Shown here: positions 18,889 through 26,942 of the stretch, one piece after another | Position numbering within the stretch: the first letter of the stretch is position 1 | Layout: every line of letters starts with the position of its first letter | Source: Orrella dioscoreae | GTDB lineage: Bacteria; Pseudomonadota; Gammaproteobacteria; Burkholderiales; Burkholderiaceae_B | Direction of reading: 5' to 3' | DNA: 64,000 nt | NCBI RefSeq assembly: GCF_900089455.2 | Contig: NZ_LT907988.1 | Location: 4,774,001 to 4,838,000, forward strand | Notes under the pieces: generated by a model | Told to the model about the DNA's origin: nothing | The model's input: the letters and a program-made list of their open reading frames with translations, nothing else | Databases searched by the model: none | Position numbers and translations under genes: made by a program

Positions 18889-21192
18889 ATGGGCAGTCAT
18901 TTCACCGCCACGCACTGGGGCGTCTACCTGCCCCGGGTCGAGGACGGCCGGGTCGTCGCGCTGGCGCCCGCGCCCTGGGACGCCTCGCCCTCCCCCATCG
19001 GCGACTCCGTGCCCGGCGCCATCGATGGCCCCACCCGCGTGCGCAGGCCCGCCGTGCGAGCGGGCTTCCTGGACCCTCGCACCCGCCGCGCCAGCGCGGC
19101 CTTGCGGGGCCGGGACGCCTATGTGGAAGTGCCCTGGGACGAGGCGCTCGATCTCGCCGCGGGTGAGCTGGCGCGCGTGCGCAGCGCGCATGGCAATGGC
19201 GCCATCTTTGGCGGCAGCTACGGCTGGTCGAGCGCGGGACGCTTCCACCACGCGCAAGGACAGCTGCACCGCTTCCTGAATGCCTTCGGCGGCTACGTCG
19301 CCAGCCGCGACAGCTACAGCCTGGGTGCCGGCCGCGTGCTGATGCCGCACATCGTGGCCGACATGGACACGCTGCTGCGCGAGCACACATCCTGGGACGT
19401 GCTGGCAGAGCATTGCGAACTGTTCGTCTGCCTGGGCGGCCTGCCGCTCAAGAATGCGCAGGTCAGCCCGGGCGGCGCCAGCGACCACCTGCTGCCCACC
19501 GCCCTGCGCCGGCTGTCCGAACGCGGCGTGCGTTTCATCAACGTCAGCCCCGTGCGCGACGACCTGCAGGGTGTCGCGCAGGTGCAATGGCTGCCCATCC
19601 GTCCCGGCAGCGACACGGCCTTCCTGCTTGCGATCGCCCATGTGCTGTTCCACGAAGGGCTGGCGGACGAGACCTTCCTCGCCAGCCACACCACCGGCTG
19701 GACGACGCTGCGCGACTACGTGCTGGGCCACGGCGATGGCCAGCCCAAAACGCCCGCCTGGGCCGCGTCCCGCACCGGGCTGGCCGCGCACGACATCGCC
19801 GCGCTCGCGCGGGAAATGGCCTCGCGCCGCACCCTGATCAACACCGCCTATTCCCTGCAGCGCGCCTGGCGCGGCGAGCAGCCATTCTGGATGACGGTGG
19901 CCGTGGCCGCCTTGCTGGGCCAGGTCGGCCTGCCCGGCGGCGGCTTCGGACTGGGCTACGGCTGCATGAACAACACAGGCAGCGGACGCGCGCCGTTCTC
20001 CGGTCCGCGCCTGCCGCAAGGACACAACCCGGTCCAGGACTTCATTCCCGTCGCGCGCGTGGCCGACATGCTGCTGCGGCCCGGCCAGGCCTATGACTAC
20101 AACGGCCAGGCCTTGCGCTATCCCGACATCCGCCTGATCTATTGGGCGGGCGGCAACGCCTTTCACCATCATCAGGACCTGTACCGACTGGCGCGGGCAT
20201 GGCATCGCCCCGAGACCATCATCGTCCACGAGCAGTACTGGACCGCCCAGGCTCGCCACGCGGACATCGTGCTGCCGGCGACGACCTTCCTGGAACGCGA
20301 CGACATCGGCAGCAGCGCCTCGGATCGCTACCTGATCGCCATGAAGGCCGCGATCCCGCCCATTGCCGAGGCGCGGGATGACTACGCCATCCTGTCGGCG
20401 CTGGCGCGACGCCTGGATTGCGAGGAGGTATACACGGAGGGCCGCGATGCGGGCACGTGGCTGCGCCTGCTGTACGACGCCTCCCGGGCGCGCGCGCAGT
20501 CGCATGGCATCGCGCTGCCCGCCTTCGACGCATTCTGGCAGGCCGGGCGGTTCGAAGTGCCCTTGCCCGCGCGCCCGATGGTGCTGCTGGAGGACTTCCG
20601 CCGCGACCCGGCGGCCTCCCCGCTGCCCACCCCTTCCGGACGCATCGAGCTGTATTCGATGCGCATCGCCAGCTTCGGCTACGACGATTGCCCGGGCCAT
20701 CCGGCCTGGTTCGACCCGCCCGGGACGCCCTATCCCCTGCACCTGTTGTCCAACCAGCCTGCCACCCGCCTGCACAGCCAGTACGACCAAGGCGCGCTCA
20801 GCCGCGCCTCGAAGATCCAGGAACGCGAGCCGCTCACCATGAATCCGGAGGACGCCCGGCCGCGCGGCATCGCCGATGGCGACATCGTGCGCGTGCACAA
20901 CGGGCAAGGCGCTTTCCTGGCGGCGGCACGCCTGAGTGCAGGCATCCGCCAGGGCGTCGTCCAGATCGCCACCGGCGCCTGGTACGACCCGCTGACACCT
21001 GGCACCGCGCGTGGCTTGGACAAGCACGGCAATCCGAACGTCGTGACGCAGGACATCGGCGCCTCTCGCTTGAGCCAGGGCTGCGCCGCGCAAAGCACCT
21101 CGGTCGAGATCACCCGCTGGGACGGGCCCTTGCCGCCGGTGACGGCCTTCGTGCCGCCAGCGGGCATCGCCATGCCGCCGTCACGACGTTGA
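18889..21192 (+). CDS. Cytoplasmic molybdopterin S-/N-oxide reductase (BisC/DMSO reductase family)
   Basis: A 767-residue bis-MGD molybdoenzyme of the DMSO/TMAO/biotin sulfoxide reductase group. The opening HWGVYLPRVEDGR, the segment SYGWSSAGRFHHAQ and the Mo-ligand region YSLGAGRVLMPHI (Ser144 as expected ligand) all match. The Tyr of SYGW (Y111) is the residue that DMSO and biotin sulfoxide reductases have at the active site. There is no N-terminal Fe-S cysteine cluster and no signal peptide, so it should be cytoplasmic like BisC. It starts 17 bases after the binding protein and is probably co-transcribed. The likely substrate is an imported sulfoxide; biotin or methionine sulfoxide repair is an alternative. 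Confidence 0.85.
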   Translation: MGSHFTATHWGVYLPRVEDGRVVALAPAPWDASPSPIGDSVPGAIDGPTRVRRPAVRAGFLDPRTRRASAALRGRDAYVEVPWDEALDLAAGELARVRSAHGNGAIFGGSYGWSSAGRFHHAQGQLHRFLNAFGGYVASRDSYSLGAGRVLMPHIVADMDTLLREHTSWDVLAEHCELFVCLGGLPLKNAQVSPGGASDHLLPTALRRLSERGVRFINVSPVRDDLQGVAQVQWLPIRPGSDTAFLLAIAHVLFHEGLADETFLASHTTGWTTLRDYVLGHGDGQPKTPAWAASRTGLAAHDIAALAREMASRRTLINTAYSLQRAWRGEQPFWMTVAVAALLGQVGLPGGGFGLGYGCMNNTGSGRAPFSGPRLPQGHNPVQDFIPVARVADMLLRPGQAYDYNGQALRYPDIRLIYWAGGNAFHHHQDLYRLARAWHRPETIIVHEQYWTAQARHADIVLPATTFLERDDIGSSASDRYLIAMKAAIPPIAEARDDYAILSALARRLDCEEVYTEGRDAGTWLRLLYDASRARAQSHGIALPAFDAFWQAGRFEVPLPARPMVLLEDFRRDPAASPLPTPSGRIELYSMRIASFGYDDCPGHPAWFDPPGTPYPLHLLSNQPATRLHSQYDQGALSRASKIQEREPLTMNPEDARPRGIADGDIVRVHNGQGAFLAAARLSAGIRQGVVQIATGAWYDPLTPGTARGLDKHGNPNVVTQDIGASRLSQGCAAQSTSVEITRWDGPLPPVTAFVPPAGIAMPPSRR

Positions 21193-21227
21193 GCATGCAA
21201 GCCTGGCCAAGGCCAGCCACAGGCAGG

Positions 21228-22829
21228 TCACATCACGCGAAAGCCATGCGTGCCGTCGCGGCGCAACTGTTCGACCAGGCCGAACTCCCAGTCCAGGTAG
21301 CCCTGCATCGCCTCGCGCGGCGCGTCCGTCCCCTCGTAGGGACGACGGTAGCGGTCCGTGCGCGGCGAGGCCAGCCACGCCTCGCCCTGCCGCAAGGCAT
21401 GGCCCGCCGCGACCCAGGCAGCAGTGCCGCCTTCCAGCACGAACACCGGCACATCGGTCAGGGCCCGGGCGTCGCGCGCGGCAAAGCGCGCCAGCAGGCT
21501 CGAACCGCAGGTGAAGACGTAGCGATGCACGGCAGGCGAAGCCGCGAGCGCGGCGGCCAGCTGTGCACGCAATGCAAAGCCCGCGCCGGGGATATGTCCT
21601 TTCACATAATTGGCGCTGGTGGTGAAATCCAGCACCGCGGTGCCCCCTTCTTCCAGCCACGCGGCAAGCTGCCCGGCATCGATGGTGTCGGCCTCGGGCG
21701 GCGGGAGGGAGGGGCGGCGCCAGGGCCCGCCCTGGCGGGGTGCATCCTCGGGCACGGCATCGAGCACATGGACCTCCCAGCCCATCTGCGCCAGCCACGA
21801 CGCGCTCATGTTGGCGCGCACGCCATCGTCATCGGCCAACACCACGCGCGCGCCGCGCACCGGCAAGACATGATCGGTCTCCTGCACCAATTGCCCGCCC
21901 GGGGCACTGGCGAAGCCCGGCAGATGGCCGGCCTCGTATTCTTCCGGGGTACGCACATCCAGCCAATACACGTTGCGGTCCGGCGCCTCCAGCGTGGCCA
22001 GCGACGACCAGTCGACGCGCCGCACCCCCGCCTTGTCGGCCACGCGCCGCGCATCGGCGCGCGCCTGCACGCGCGTGGCGTCACTGGGCTCGGGGTGGCG
22101 GCGGGTCGCGCCACGGTCCAGCGCCTGCCCGGCCAATGTCCAACCGATGGTGCCGTTGCGCAACGCGCAGACCGGATTCGGGATGCCCGCGTTCACCAGC
22201 GACTGCGTGCCGATGATGCTGCGCGTACGTCCCGCGCAGTTCACGATGACGCGCGTGGCGGGGTCCGGCGCCAGTTCGCGAACGCGCAACACGAGCTCCG
22301 CGCCGGGCACGCTGGTCGCGCCGGGGATGCTCATCGTGTGGTATTCGTCATAGCGGCGCGCATCCACCACCACCAGATCCGACTTCCCGTCGATCAGCGC
22401 CTTGACCTCCTCGGCGCCAAGCGAAGGCGTGTGACGCTCGGCCTCGACCAGCTCACCGAAAGCCTTGCTGGGCACGTTCACATCCCGAAAGACCTCCCCG
22501 CCGGCGTCGATCCAGCCTTGAAGGCCGTCTGCAAGCACATGCACGTTCTCGTAGCCCAGCGCTTTCAAGACAGCTGCCGCGCGCGGTGCAAGATCGCCGC
22601 TGACGTCGTCATGACCGTAGACCACGATCAGGGTGTCGCGCCGGGGGATGCGCGACCATGCCTCCAGTTCCAGACGCGACAAGGGAAAGTTTGCCGCCCA
22701 CAACGGGTGCGCCTGGGCGTAGGGGTCTTCCTCTCGCACATCGATCAACGCGATCTCCGTGCCTTGCAGCAAGGCTTGACGGACATCCTGGCAGGACAGG
22801 GCGGGCAGGGAATCGGCAGCTTGGCTCAT
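21228..22829 (-). CDS. Four-domain rhodanese sulfurtransferase, copy A
   Basis: A 533-residue protein of four tandem rhodanese-like domains (about 10-125, 135-245, 270-365, 383-530). Only domains 2 and 4 keep an active-site Cys: C198 in CAGRTRS and C441 in CGSSLLA. Domains 1 and 3 have YGHDD and ADDDG at the equivalent loop. Rhodaneses pass sulfane sulfur from thiosulfate or persulfides to acceptors such as cyanide, sulfite or thiols. No signal peptide is seen, so it is cytoplasmic. It starts 4 bases after the thiol dioxygenase gene and forms a unit with it. A close copy lies at 28051-29652. The ATG at 22829 was chosen because longer frames run into the dioxygenase gene. Confidence 0.9.
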   Translation of the reverse strand: MSQAADSLPALSCQDVRQALLQGTEIALIDVREEDPYAQAHPLWAANFPLSRLELEAWSRIPRRDTLIVVYGHDDVSGDLAPRAAAVLKALGYENVHVLADGLQGWIDAGGEVFRDVNVPSKAFGELVEAERHTPSLGAEEVKALIDGKSDLVVVDARRYDEYHTMSIPGATSVPGAELVLRVRELAPDPATRVIVNCAGRTRSIIGTQSLVNAGIPNPVCALRNGTIGWTLAGQALDRGATRRHPEPSDATRVQARADARRVADKAGVRRVDWSSLATLEAPDRNVYWLDVRTPEEYEAGHLPGFASAPGGQLVQETDHVLPVRGARVVLADDDGVRANMSASWLAQMGWEVHVLDAVPEDAPRQGGPWRRPSLPPPEADTIDAGQLAAWLEEGGTAVLDFTTSANYVKGHIPGAGFALRAQLAAALAASPAVHRYVFTCGSSLLARFAARDARALTDVPVFVLEGGTAAWVAAGHALRQGEAWLASPRTDRYRRPYEGTDAPREAMQGYLDWEFGLVEQLRRDGTHGFRVM

Positions 22830-22833
22830 GGGG

Positions 22834-23442
22834 TCACGATGTCTTGGAAAGGTCCCAGATATTGGGCAGGAAGTCGTTGGAATAACCGGAGATGAACGGC
22901 TTGCGCGTACCGTCGGCCTCATACACCGCGCGGCGCACCGCGCCAATGTTCGCGCCATAGACGTGGATGCTAATGGACACCCTGTCCTCGTAGGCATTGC
23001 GAACCTGATGGATGTCGCCCACGCGCGGCGATACCGCCTCGACCTGGCCTGGCGACAGGCGCACCGCCGGCCCCGCCTGCGCCAGCGTACCGTCGGGCGC
23101 CCGGTGAAAGGGTTGGGAGTACTCGGCGCCACGCAACATGCCGATGAGCCCCCACACCGTATGGTCATGCACGGGCGTGCGCTGGCCCGGCCCCCAGACG
23201 AAGCTGACGACGGAGAAACGCTGCGCCGAATCGGCATGCAGCAGGTACTGGCTGTAGCGCTGAGGATGAGGCTGCGCACACGACTCGGGCAACCAGTCGT
23301 CACGCGCCACCAGCCGCCCCAGCAACGCCCCGCCGTCCCGCAGGATGGCGGCTTCTTCCGGCTTGCGGGCAAGCAGCCCGGCCAGGTCCTTGACGAATTC
23401 GCGCAGCGGCGCGGCGGAACGTAGCGGTTCGATGTCGGGCAT
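22834..23442 (-). CDS. Gln-type thiol dioxygenase (cysteine dioxygenase family), copy A
   Basis: A 202-residue cupin of the cysteine dioxygenase family, which adds O2 to a thiol to give a sulfinate. The iron ligands are H92 and H94 (VHDHTVWG) and H145 (GDIHQV). The Ser-His-Tyr triad S158-H160-Y162 is present. Where mammalian cysteine dioxygenase has Arg60 to hold the cysteine carboxylate, this has Gln (Q65 in RYSQYLL). No Cys stands near the crosslink position. Both features mark the bacterial 3-mercaptopropionate dioxygenase type. Mercaptosuccinate is another possible substrate. It is divergent from the LysR gene at 23511 and leads the pair with the rhodanese. A paralogue is at 29660-30262. 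Confidence 0.88.
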   Translation of the reverse strand: MPDIEPLRSAAPLREFVKDLAGLLARKPEEAAILRDGGALLGRLVARDDWLPESCAQPHPQRYSQYLLHADSAQRFSVVSFVWGPGQRTPVHDHTVWGLIGMLRGAEYSQPFHRAPDGTLAQAGPAVRLSPGQVEAVSPRVGDIHQVRNAYEDRVSISIHVYGANIGAVRRAVYEADGTRKPFISGYSNDFLPNIWDLSKTS

Positions 23443-23465
23443 GGGCAGCGCCTGTCGTTTGGGAT

Positions 23466-23499
23466 ATGATTATTTTGGAAATTTTCAGAAGAAAATCAT
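23466..23499. promoter_or_regulatory. Dyad in the thiol dioxygenase / LysR divergent promoter region
   Basis: The 68-base gap between the divergent starts is AT-rich. ATGATTATTTT (23466-23476) and AAGAAAATCAT (23489-23499) form an inverted repeat with 9 of 11 pairs and a 12-base centre. The place and form fit a LysR binding site that controls both genes. Which sulfur signal it answers to is unknown. Confidence 0.45.
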
Positions 23500-23510
23500 T
23501 CTTTTCACGC

Positions 23511-24434
23511 ATGAAAATAGACGACATCGAGGCTTTCGTAGCGGTGGTGCGCTGCCACTCCCTCAGCCAGGCCGCGCAAGAGCTCGGCCTCACCCAACCC
23601 GCCATCACCCGCCGTATCCAGAGCCTCGAGGAAGTCCTCGGCGTGGAACTCCTGGATCGGAACACCAAGCCGCCCAAACCCACCGAAATCGGCCTGCGCG
23701 TGCGAGAACAATGCCGCGCCGTCCTTCAGGAGATCGACACGCTGCGCGAACTGGTCGCTGCCGACCTGCCGCCTTCCGGCGGCTTGCGACTGGGCCTGAC
23801 GCAGGGCATCGGCGAAGTAGCCCTGCTCGACGTGCTGCAAGACCTGCGCAGCACGTGGGAAGGGTTGTCGCCCCAGGTTGCCACGGGCCTGAGCGGGCGC
23901 GCGCTGCTCGAACGCGTCGAACGGGAGGAACTCGATGCCGCCATCGTCTTCCTGGCGCGCGGCATGCAGATCCCCAAATCGCTGGAGGGCCGCCGCCTGG
24001 GCTCGACCCGGCTCGTCGTGGTGGGGCGCCGCGCGGACTGGACCCGCAAGCAATACACGCTGGCGGACTGCAGCGCCCACGGCTGGGCGCTGAACCCCGA
24101 TGGCTGCGGTTTCCGCGCCAGCCTGAAGCGCGCGCTCGCCGCGCAGAACCTGCCTTTCCACGTGAAGCTGGACACCTATGGCCGCGACCTGCAGTTGCAG
24201 AGCGTTGCGCAAGGCCAGGGGCTGGGCCTGGTTCCCCTGCCCCTGCTGGCCCACAGCGCCTACCGCGACGCGCTGGCCGTGGTGCCGGTGAAGGACTTCA
24301 AGCTGTCCATCGACCTGTGGCTGGCCCATGGACCGGCGCTGGGCCGGCGCCAGGACCCGGTGGCGCGCTTCGGCGCCTGCGTCGCGGACATCTTCGAACA
24401 CCTGGATGCTCATGCGCCGGGCCTGGCCGCCTGA
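23511..24434 (+). CDS. LysR-family transcriptional regulator of the sulfur island
   Basis: A 307-residue LysR protein with helix-turn-helix LSQAAQELGLTQPAITRRI and a substrate-binding C-terminus. The ATG at 23511 gives the standard opening MKIDDIEAFVAVV; an ATG at 23466 would put 15 extra residues over the operator-like dyad. It is divergent from the dioxygenase-rhodanese pair A. Its last 25 bases overlap the end of the convergent flavoprotein gene. It probably regulates the sulfur genes around it; a CysB/Cbl role is not shown. Confidence 0.88.
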   Translation: MKIDDIEAFVAVVRCHSLSQAAQELGLTQPAITRRIQSLEEVLGVELLDRNTKPPKPTEIGLRVREQCRAVLQEIDTLRELVAADLPPSGGLRLGLTQGIGEVALLDVLQDLRSTWEGLSPQVATGLSGRALLERVEREELDAAIVFLARGMQIPKSLEGRRLGSTRLVVVGRRADWTRKQYTLADCSAHGWALNPDGCGFRASLKRALAAQNLPFHVKLDTYGRDLQLQSVAQGQGLGLVPLPLLAHSAYRDALAVVPVKDFKLSIDLWLAHGPALGRRQDPVARFGACVADIFEHLDAHAPGLAA

Positions 24435-25648
24435 TGCGCCACGAACGCCGCCTGCCCGGCGGCGGCCAGGATCGTGTCGTCCTGCGGCGTATGCACCCGC
24501 CCGCACAGCACGTCGCGATAGTGGCGCTCCAAGGGATTTCCCCGGCTCAGCCCCGGGTTGCCGGAAAGACGCAACGCACGCTCCACTGCCTCGATCGCCC
24601 GTGACGTCACGTTGAACTTCAGCAGGCCGCTGTCGGCCGCGGAGGGCGGCTCGCCCGCGTCCACGCGCAGTGCCGCCAGGTCCAGCATGGCCGCGTTCGC
24701 CGCGAGCAAGGCCTCGATCTCGCCCACCTGCTCCTGCACCCGCGGCAGGGTGCTCAACGGCCTGCCCAGATTGGCCGGAGACCGCCCGGCCAGGAAACCC
24801 AGCAGCCAATCCCGCCCGGCCCTGGCCACGGCGTCATACAAGGTACCCAGCAACACGCTCATCCAGGCCTGCTGGATGGCGTGGCCCTCACGGTCAGCGC
24901 TGCTGGCCCGTTCCGGCGCCCAGTCCTCTGGCACACGCAGATCCACCGCATGCTCGAACGGCAGCAACACGTCATCGAAGATCACCTCGTGGCTACCCGA
25001 GGCGCGCAAGCCCAGGTGGTTCCAACTCTCCACCACACGCAAGCCCGCCTGCCCCGCCCGTCGCTCCAGCAGAAAAACACCCGTGCGCGGCTGCGCCTCG
25101 TCGGTGCGAGCCCAGACGGCCAGCCAGCGCAAGGCCGGTATGCCCGTGGCGTAAAGCTTGTGGCCGGAGAGCCGCCAGCCCTGGCGGTCGCGGCGGGCCA
25201 CCGTCGCGGGCAACCCGCCGCGCGCGGGCGTGCCCAGCTCGGGTTCCACGCGCAAGGCATTGATGAGCGCGCCGTCGCGGGCCGCCGATACCAGCACGCG
25301 ATCCTGCACGTCGCGCGGCCATCGGCTACCCGGGCAAGACAACTGACGATGTTGCAGGTAAGTCATGACGAGCACCAGCGCCGTGGCGGGTTCGGCCTGC
25401 GCCACGGCCTGGATCACAGCGCGGCAGGCCGCCAGGCCGGCGCCCTTGCCGTGCGGCGCGGGCGCCGCGTAGGCGATCAGTCCCGCCTCGTGCAGCAGGG
25501 GGAAATTGTCATGGGGAAAGGCGCCCTCTCGGTCCAGCGCGTCGGCGCCGGCCGCAAGGCGGGGCCCCAAGGCATGTGCCGCAATGCGACCCGCAACGAT
25601 CGCCCGATCGCAGGCATGAGGAGGGTCAGCGGGAGAAGACAGGGACAT
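24410..25648 (-). CDS. Acyl-CoA dehydrogenase-like flavin monooxygenase (SfnB/DszC type)
   Basis: A 412-residue protein of the acyl-CoA dehydrogenase fold: a helical N-terminus, a middle beta domain (LSGHKLYATGIPALRWLAVWA, WNHLGLRASGSHEVIFDDV) and a helical C-terminus. The middle and C-terminal motifs match the flavin-dependent branch that includes SfnB and DszC, which oxygenate sulfur compounds with FMNH2. The SsuD-like gene next door and the rest of the island support that over a true acyl-CoA dehydrogenase. It is divergent from the SsuD-like gene with about 200 bases between. The substrate is unknown; 3-sulfinopropionyl-CoA desulfinases share this fold and are an alternative next to a 3-mercaptopropionate-type dioxygenase. 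Confidence 0.8.
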   Translation of the reverse strand: MSLSSPADPPHACDRAIVAGRIAAHALGPRLAAGADALDREGAFPHDNFPLLHEAGLIAYAAPAPHGKGAGLAACRAVIQAVAQAEPATALVLVMTYLQHRQLSCPGSRWPRDVQDRVLVSAARDGALINALRVEPELGTPARGGLPATVARRDRQGWRLSGHKLYATGIPALRWLAVWARTDEAQPRTGVFLLERRAGQAGLRVVESWNHLGLRASGSHEVIFDDVLLPFEHAVDLRVPEDWAPERASSADREGHAIQQAWMSVLLGTLYDAVARAGRDWLLGFLAGRSPANLGRPLSTLPRVQEQVGEIEALLAANAAMLDLAALRVDAGEPPSAADSGLLKFNVTSRAIEAVERALRLSGNPGLSRGNPLERHYRDVLCGRVHTPQDDTILAAAGQAAFVAHQAARPGA

Positions 25649-25850
25649 GGCGGGCAGGCGGGCAGCAGGGCATGGGGAAAGCGCCCTAGGTTAGCCCTCC
25701 ATCCGCCTCGCCATAACGATGCATTTCGCATATGCAGCGCAGGATTAATTATTTAATTCATGCATAACCATCACCTACGATTATTCAATCAATGACGCGA
25801 GGCGGAGGGCCGGCGCGTCTTCATTCCAGCCAGACCGCAAAGGCGTTTCC
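25649..25850. promoter_or_regulatory. Divergent promoter region of the SfnB-like and SsuD-like genes
   Basis: This 202-base gap turns AT-rich at 25715-25795. It holds the palindrome GCATATGC (25728-25735) and a short inverted repeat ATTAA-TTAT-TTAAT (25744-25757). It must carry both promoters; I cannot assign exact -35/-10 boxes. Confidence 0.3.
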
Positions 25851-26942
25851 ATGACCCTAGACATCATCGGCATGATCCAGAGCCAGCATCAGTCCGAGAT
25901 CCACCCCAAGCAGGGCCCCGTCGTCGACCGCGACTACGTGCGGGCTTTCGCGCAAGCGCACGAGGCCGCGGGCTTCGACCGCATTCTCGTGCCTCACCAT
26001 TCCACCGGCCCGTCGGCGCCGCTCACCATCTCGTATGCCGCCACGGTGACCGAGCGCATCCACTTCATGCTGGCCCACCGCCCCGGTTTCGTGGCACCGA
26101 CGCTTGCCGCGCGCGAGATCGCCACCCTGGACCAGTTCACAGGGGGACGGCTGGGCGTGCACTTCATCTCGGGGGGATCGGACACAGAACAGCGGCGCGA
26201 CGGGGATTACCTGGACCACGATGAGCGCTATGCACGCACCGACGAATACCTGGGCCTGCTGCGCCGCCTGTGGACCGCCGACAAGCCTTTCGACCACGAT
26301 GGCCGCTATTACCGTTTCGAGGGCGCCTATTCCGAAGTCAAGCCCGCTCAACAGCCGCACGTGCCCATCTTCTTCGGCGGCGCATCGGAAGCCGCGCTGC
26401 CGGTGGCTGGCAAGCACGCCGATATCTATGCGTTGTGGGGTGAGTCGCGCGAGCAGGTGCGCGAACTGACCACGCGCGTACAGGCCGAGGCGGCGCGCCA
26501 TCAGCGCCGGGTGCGCTTCTCGATATCGTTCCGCCCCATCCTGGCCGATACCGAGGAAAAGGCCTGGGCGCGGGCCGACAGCATCCTGTCCCGGGCGCGC
26601 GCGCTGCGCGAAAAAGCGGGACTCGTCTCGGAAGGGCCGCAACAGAGCGAAGGCGCGCGACGCCTGCTGGCGGCTGCCGACAAGGGCTCGCGCGTGGACG
26701 ACCGCCTGTGGACGGAAATCGCGAAACTGACAGGTGCGCGATCGAATTCCACCGCACTGGTAGGCACGCCCGAGCAGGTGGCCGACGCCTTGCTCGCCTA
26801 CTACGACCTTGGCGTCAGCACCTTCCTCATCCGCGGCTTCGATCCGCTGGAAGACGTGACGGACTACGGCCGCGAACTGATACCGCGCTTGCGCGAGGGC
26901 GTGAAGGCTCGCGGCAACGCGCAAGGACGCAAGGTGGCATGA
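25851..26942 (+). CDS. SsuD-like FMNH2-dependent alkanesulfonate monooxygenase
   Basis: A 363-residue luciferase-fold (LLM) flavin monooxygenase. The motif HRPGFVAPTLAAREIATLDQ and the SGGSD and YDHDERYARTDEYL-like regions match SsuD and its relatives, which desulfonate alkanesulfonates to aldehyde and sulfite with reduced FMN. No flavin reductase gene is near, so FMNH2 must come from elsewhere. It overlaps the Bug gene start by 4 bases (ATGA), so uptake and cleavage look translationally coupled. The substrate is not known. Confidence 0.88.
   Translation: MTLDIIGMIQSQHQSEIHPKQGPVVDRDYVRAFAQAHEAAGFDRILVPHHSTGPSAPLTISYAATVTERIHFMLAHRPGFVAPTLAAREIATLDQFTGGRLGVHFISGGSDTEQRRDGDYLDHDERYARTDEYLGLLRRLWTADKPFDHDGRYYRFEGAYSEVKPAQQPHVPIFFGGASEAALPVAGKHADIYALWGESREQVRELTTRVQAEAARHQRRVRFSISFRPILADTEEKAWARADSILSRARALREKAGLVSEGPQQSEGARRLLAAADKGSRVDDRLWTEIAKLTGARSNSTALVGTPEQVADALLAYYDLGVSTFLIRGFDPLEDVTDYGRELIPRLREGVKARGNAQGRKVA

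Noticed and set aside
21193-21227. Short hairpin between the molybdoenzyme and rhodanese copy A
   Set aside because: The stem is only 6 bp (21203-21208 with 21211-21216) with a 2-base loop and no T-run, so it is not a credible terminator.
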